Source: a virus
IMG/VR virus record: IMGVR_UViG_3300044695_005756
Span: 1 to 64,000 of that record
DNA length: 64,000 nt
Reading direction: 5' to 3' (one strand)
The notes beneath the pieces were generated by a model. The model saw only the letters and a program-made list of their open reading frames with translations, was not told the DNA's origin and made no database searches. This document shows, one piece after another, positions 61,157 to 64,000 of this stretch. Within the stretch, counting starts at the first letter, position 1, and each line of letters starts with the position of its first letter. The position numbers were made by a program, and so were the translations under genes.

Positions 61157-62143
61157 TTAGTTAATGTCAATTCTCGGTGCAGTAAACTTCATGCTACCTC
61201 CTGATTCAATTGTACAAGAGCCACCAATCTTCGCAGAAAAACTACCGCCTGTTTGTAATGAACAACTGCTTCCAATTTTTACTGTTCCTGATCCTCCAAC
61301 ATCAGCGGAAAGATTACCGTTAACTTTTCCCGTTAAATTTCCTTTTACTGTAGCGTTTAAATTTTTTCCAACTTCTACCGTAGCATTTCCATCAATGTAA
61401 ACAGTAACATCGCCTTTAACATATACTTGTTCGTTTCCAATCACAACTTCAAATTTATTTCTTTGTATTCGTTCAGCACGATCACCTTCTGGTCCCCATT
61501 CAGTATAAGAACCTGATCGATGATAAAGATGAACTCGCTCTGCACCCTTTGTATCATCAAACTCTAGTGCATGTCCTGATTCAGATTCGTACACATTGTT
61601 GTAAGGATATTGCGCTTTATAGTATGGGTCTGGTTCTACTTTAGATTCTTTCTTTGATTTTTTATCTTGTACAATCTCTGATGGATACTTTGCATCGTTT
61701 CTGGCCAAACGTGATGTTGTCGGTTCATCTAATTTTCTTGGATAATTTTTAGCACTCTCTTTAGGCTTTACAGGCGCATTTGATAATTCGGATGATGTTC
61801 TTGGATCATTAAAGCCATCTTTTGGATTCGCATCTTTTAAAGGTATGCCAGGAAACATACCTAACATCACGGGTTCTTGCGCGTTCTCACCATCAAGAAA
61901 AAAACCAAACACCATATCTCCTTCACGAGGAGTATAAACATTCGGCATGTTTATTGGAATGCTGGGTGTTGCCCAAGGTAAAGCATCTGTTGGTAATTGC
62001 ATTTTATTTGGATTATGCCAACCTATGCAGCGCACTCTACAGCGACCAAGTTTTATAGGATCTTTACGATCTTCAACCACACCTGTCCACCAGATAAAAC
62101 CATTTTTACCTGCAAAATCTTTTTGTTCTGAAGGATTAATCAT
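61157..62143 (-). CDS. gp5: Baseplate hub spike gp5-like, without lysozyme domain
   Basis: 328 residues versus about 575 in T4. The N-terminal OB fold matches T4 gp5 (FIWWTGVVEDRKDPIKLGRCRVRCIGWHNP, LPWATPSIPINMPNVYTPREGDMVFGFFLDGENAQEPVMLGMFPG). A linker of about 80 residues, charged and Pro-rich, follows, then HALEFDDTKGAERVHLYHRSGSYTEWGPEGD and a beta-helix of V.G...V-type octapeptide repeats (about residues 235-315). The lysozyme domain that lies between OB fold and helix in T4 is absent, as in other cyanophage-type gp5. It forms the trimeric membrane-piercing needle. The start overlaps the gp27-like stop. Confidence 0.92.
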   Translation of the reverse strand: MINPSEQKDFAGKNGFIWWTGVVEDRKDPIKLGRCRVRCIGWHNPNKMQLPTDALPWATPSIPINMPNVYTPREGDMVFGFFLDGENAQEPVMLGMFPGIPLKDANPKDGFNDPRTSSELSNAPVKPKESAKNYPRKLDEPTTSRLARNDAKYPSEIVQDKKSKKESKVEPDPYYKAQYPYNNVYESESGHALEFDDTKGAERVHLYHRSGSYTEWGPEGDRAERIQRNKFEVVIGNEQVYVKGDVTVYIDGNATVEVGKNLNATVKGNLTGKVNGNLSADVGGSGTVKIGSSCSLQTGGSFSAKIGGSCTIESGGSMKFTAPRIDIN

Positions 62144-63495
62144 TATGTCTTATATGATTCGTTATAATCACTAGCAATTTTATTTTGATCTGGATTACTA
62201 ACAAAAGCTCTTTTATCGTTTGTAGAATCTGTCGCAACTTCAATAACTGTAACATGTTTTGTTAAGCCAAGTATATGTCGTGTCCCAGTAATTACATATT
62301 TTCCACTTACTGAAGTATCTTCTTCCGATTCTTGACCCTTAGAATGTGCGCCGAATCCAGATGTTTCGAAATTCACATTCTTACCAGAAGTCAATTGAAA
62401 ATTGCCTGGCATAACTATCTTCAATCTTCTTGTCATTAAATTACCTAATATTGACCGTCTTTGTGCTATTATCTGCTCATAAGGTTCATTTTTTGATATT
62501 GACGTTGGATCATTTTCTTTCACGTAACTGCTTTTACCTCTAATCTGATTGTGAATACTCATCGCTTGTTTCGTATCATATGAAGTTTTGGTAGTGGTCA
62601 ATTTGTCTCTGTTGTGTATTTCAGTATCTAAAGGACTTTTATTTGCATGATCTACCAACTTATATACTTCGTCAAAAGAAAATTGTTGACTGCCGAAACT
62701 TCTAGTAATAGGATCGAAACCTAAGAATTTACCCGAATTAACTCCATCTTTCATTCTGTCTAAAAGATCGAACTGAGACAGAACCTCAAAACTTCTTGCT
62801 TGACTCATTTCATAAAATTCATTTCCATCATCAACATTTTTGGGAGTAAAACTGATATTAATAATAGCATTTTTAGTTAATATTGTAGACAAAGATGTAA
62901 AATTGTAACCCTCAGCATTACAGAAAAAAACGTATTCTGGTGAGTTTTTTGAACTCAATGCTCTTTTCGTACACCATTCAATAGCATCAAGAGGTGACAA
63001 ATTTGGAATCACAACTTTTCTTATTCCATAAGTTTCTTGAAAAAGACTGGTGTTCTTTTTAGGCACTTTTAAATTATTTGTCAATATTTTCTGAATAACG
63101 GAAGAATATGTTAGACCATTAAAACTTTGATTTATCTTCTGTTGCTCAGAAAAAACATACTCATCAGAGACAAAGTGAAGTATATAAGATTCGCTTGTTT
63201 GATTGATGTTTTTTCTATCAGTCTGTTTGTATATTCTATATGATTTTTTGAAAGACGCAAATCCCACATCATCACTTTTTGATATTGTCATGGCAATTAC
63301 ATCCGAGCCATCTAAAGCCAATCTTTTTGATAATTTTATAGAATCGACAATTAGTATATTACCAGAAATGACTGGTAAAAAAAGAGAATCGAAAAGATTT
63401 AGCTCTTCAAATATTTCCTCAATACCTACTTTTCCACCTTTCGTTTGCACAAAAAGCTCTTGGATTCTATACTGTGTAGGTTCAATTATTTTCAT
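62143..63495 (-). CDS. gp27: Baseplate hub protein gp27-like
   Basis: 450 residues (T4 gp27 about 391). Located directly before gp5, which it binds in T4. The N-terminal part (IEEIFEELNLFDSLFLPVISGNILIVDSIKLSKRL) and a middle YVFFCNAEGYNFTSLSTIL fit the two tube-like domains. The C-terminal RRLKIVMPGNFQLTSGKNVNFE and VSGKYVITGTRHILGLTKHVTVIEVATD match the T4 pattern of STIGNFNLTPGVKIIF and a VDEVIHEL...THLYMF strand. The trimer joins tail tube and spike. ATG overlaps the gp53 stop (ATGA). Confidence 0.82.
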   Translation of the reverse strand: MKIIEPTQYRIQELFVQTKGGKVGIEEIFEELNLFDSLFLPVISGNILIVDSIKLSKRLALDGSDVIAMTISKSDDVGFASFKKSYRIYKQTDRKNINQTSESYILHFVSDEYVFSEQQKINQSFNGLTYSSVIQKILTNNLKVPKKNTSLFQETYGIRKVVIPNLSPLDAIEWCTKRALSSKNSPEYVFFCNAEGYNFTSLSTILTKNAIINISFTPKNVDDGNEFYEMSQARSFEVLSQFDLLDRMKDGVNSGKFLGFDPITRSFGSQQFSFDEVYKLVDHANKSPLDTEIHNRDKLTTTKTSYDTKQAMSIHNQIRGKSSYVKENDPTSISKNEPYEQIIAQRRSILGNLMTRRLKIVMPGNFQLTSGKNVNFETSGFGAHSKGQESEEDTSVSGKYVITGTRHILGLTKHVTVIEVATDSTNDKRAFVSNPDQNKIASDYNESYKT

Positions 63496-64000
63496 GATGG
63501 ATTAATTATATCTTTAAATTCTTTCATAATCTGGGACACGAATTCGGGCTTCAATATTTTAATTTTTCTTTTACTTTCATTCAATTCTTCTTCATACTGA
63601 TAATACGTTTGCGTTTCTTTTGTGATAGTTTCAGTAATTAGATTTCCACCTGGTAATGTATATGTGGTTGTTGAAGCAACAACATTCGCATATGTGTTCG
63701 CATCTAATTGAACTTTTTCTGTAATCGTTTTGCTATCTAAGTTTTTTTTATTTTCCGCTCTGGTTGTTACTTTATAATATGCTTGAATGTTAGCAGCATT
63801 TTTTGCCCAAGCTAATCCTGCTCCAGATGTTGTGTTGTTGGCGTATTTTGGACCTGAATATTTTTTGTCTATGTATTTAATGAACGCTTCTTGACGTAAA
63901 GGCCAATCATATTGAGGATCGATTATATCATTAAACATCATAATAATCCAATGTCTTTCTGAATTATTATAAATTTTGGATGCAATAATTTCTGGCGTGT
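63492..64000 (-). CDS. gp53: Baseplate wedge protein gp53 (N-terminus off window)
   Basis: The frame is open through the right edge, with 168 residues visible. The beginning, TPEIIASKIYNNSERHWIIM, followed by MFNDIIDPQYDWPL, aligns with T4 gp53 PEELANAIYGNPQLYWVLLMCNDNYDPYYGW. The C-terminus YEEELNESKRKIKILKPEFVSQIMKEFKDII aligns with the T4 ending YEAAVLENEKLRQIKII...MNDLIRIM. The ATG pair near 63941 lies inside this conserved stretch, so it is an internal methionine rather than the start. gp53 clamps the baseplate wedges around the hub. Confidence 0.9.
   Translation of the reverse strand, partial: TPEIIASKIYNNSERHWIIMMFNDIIDPQYDWPLRQEAFIKYIDKKYSGPKYANNTTSGAGLAWAKNAANIQAYYKVTTRAENKKNLDSKTITEKVQLDANTYANVVASTTTYTLPGGNLITETITKETQTYYQYEEELNESKRKIKILKPEFVSQIMKEFKDIINPS

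Noticed and set aside
63492-63941. Treating gp53 as a complete gene starting at the ATG near 63941
   Set aside because: The frame is open to the window edge and the upstream residues match T4 gp53, so the start lies outside.
1-64000. tRNA genes, insertion sequences, integrase, attachment sites, inteins or homing endonucleases
   Set aside because: I looked for cloverleaf-like segments, transposase or integrase motifs and interrupted genes and saw none.

Overview
The window is a contiguous piece of the late (virion) region of a T4-like contractile-tailed phage. Every gene I can support lies on the minus strand, so the biological order runs from position 64000 down to 1. The sequence is AT-rich, genes are packed with 4-8 bp overlaps, and gene content and order match marine and freshwater T4-like myoviruses of the cyanophage/pelagiphage type: gp53-gp27-gp5-PAAR-gp25-gp6-gp7-like-gp8-DUF4815 protein-fibres-gp13-14-15-16-17-18-19-20-67-68-21-22-23-uvsY-uvsW. 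No photosynthesis gene, tRNA, integrase, transposon or CRISPR is visible. The host cannot be named from the window; an abundant aquatic bacterium is the reasonable guess.

Layout in transcription order. (1) 64000-42543: baseplate genes. These are gp53 (its start is off the window), the gp27-like hub, a gp5 with OB fold and beta-helix but no lysozyme domain, small structural proteins, a PAAR spike tip, gp25, gp6, a 1571-residue gp7-position protein, a short fibre, gp8, and a 2133-residue DUF4815-type protein. (2) 42541-19748: an unusually large adsorption-apparatus cluster. It holds two paralogous medium fibres, three tandem giant beta-propeller proteins (808, 1075 and 1451 residues), a glycosyltransferase-methyltransferase fusion, several small structural proteins (one only 35 residues), and a 2412-residue heptad-repeat fibre. 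(3) 19729-5532: neck, terminase, sheath, tube, portal, prohead core, protease, scaffold and major capsid genes, with a Dps ferritin-like gene between the two terminase genes. (4) 5444-1: a tail-tube-fold protein, the recombination proteins UvsY and UvsW, an Sm-like small protein, a B12-binding-type radical SAM enzyme, and a short thiamine-diphosphate E1 alpha/beta pair whose beta gene runs off the left edge.

The strongest unusual observation is in the three beta-propeller proteins. Counting blade repeats by eye gives 7+7, 14+7 and 21+7 blades. In the two larger proteins, distinctive linkers split the first array into 2|7|5 and 3|5|7|2|4 blades. These only sum to sevens if whole propellers are nested inside other propellers (2+5 around 7; 3+4 around 5+2 around 7). 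The whole first array also appears to be inserted in the middle of a conserved tail-fibre N-terminal domain. Other points of interest are the Dps gene inside the terminase operon, a free-standing copy of the fibre C-terminal domain, a GSGY-type repeat shared by four baseplate proteins, late-promoter boxes (TATAAATA and variants) mostly at near-constant distance from start codons, two hairpin terminators (one with a UUCG loop), and a possible SD-masking arrangement ahead of uvsY.
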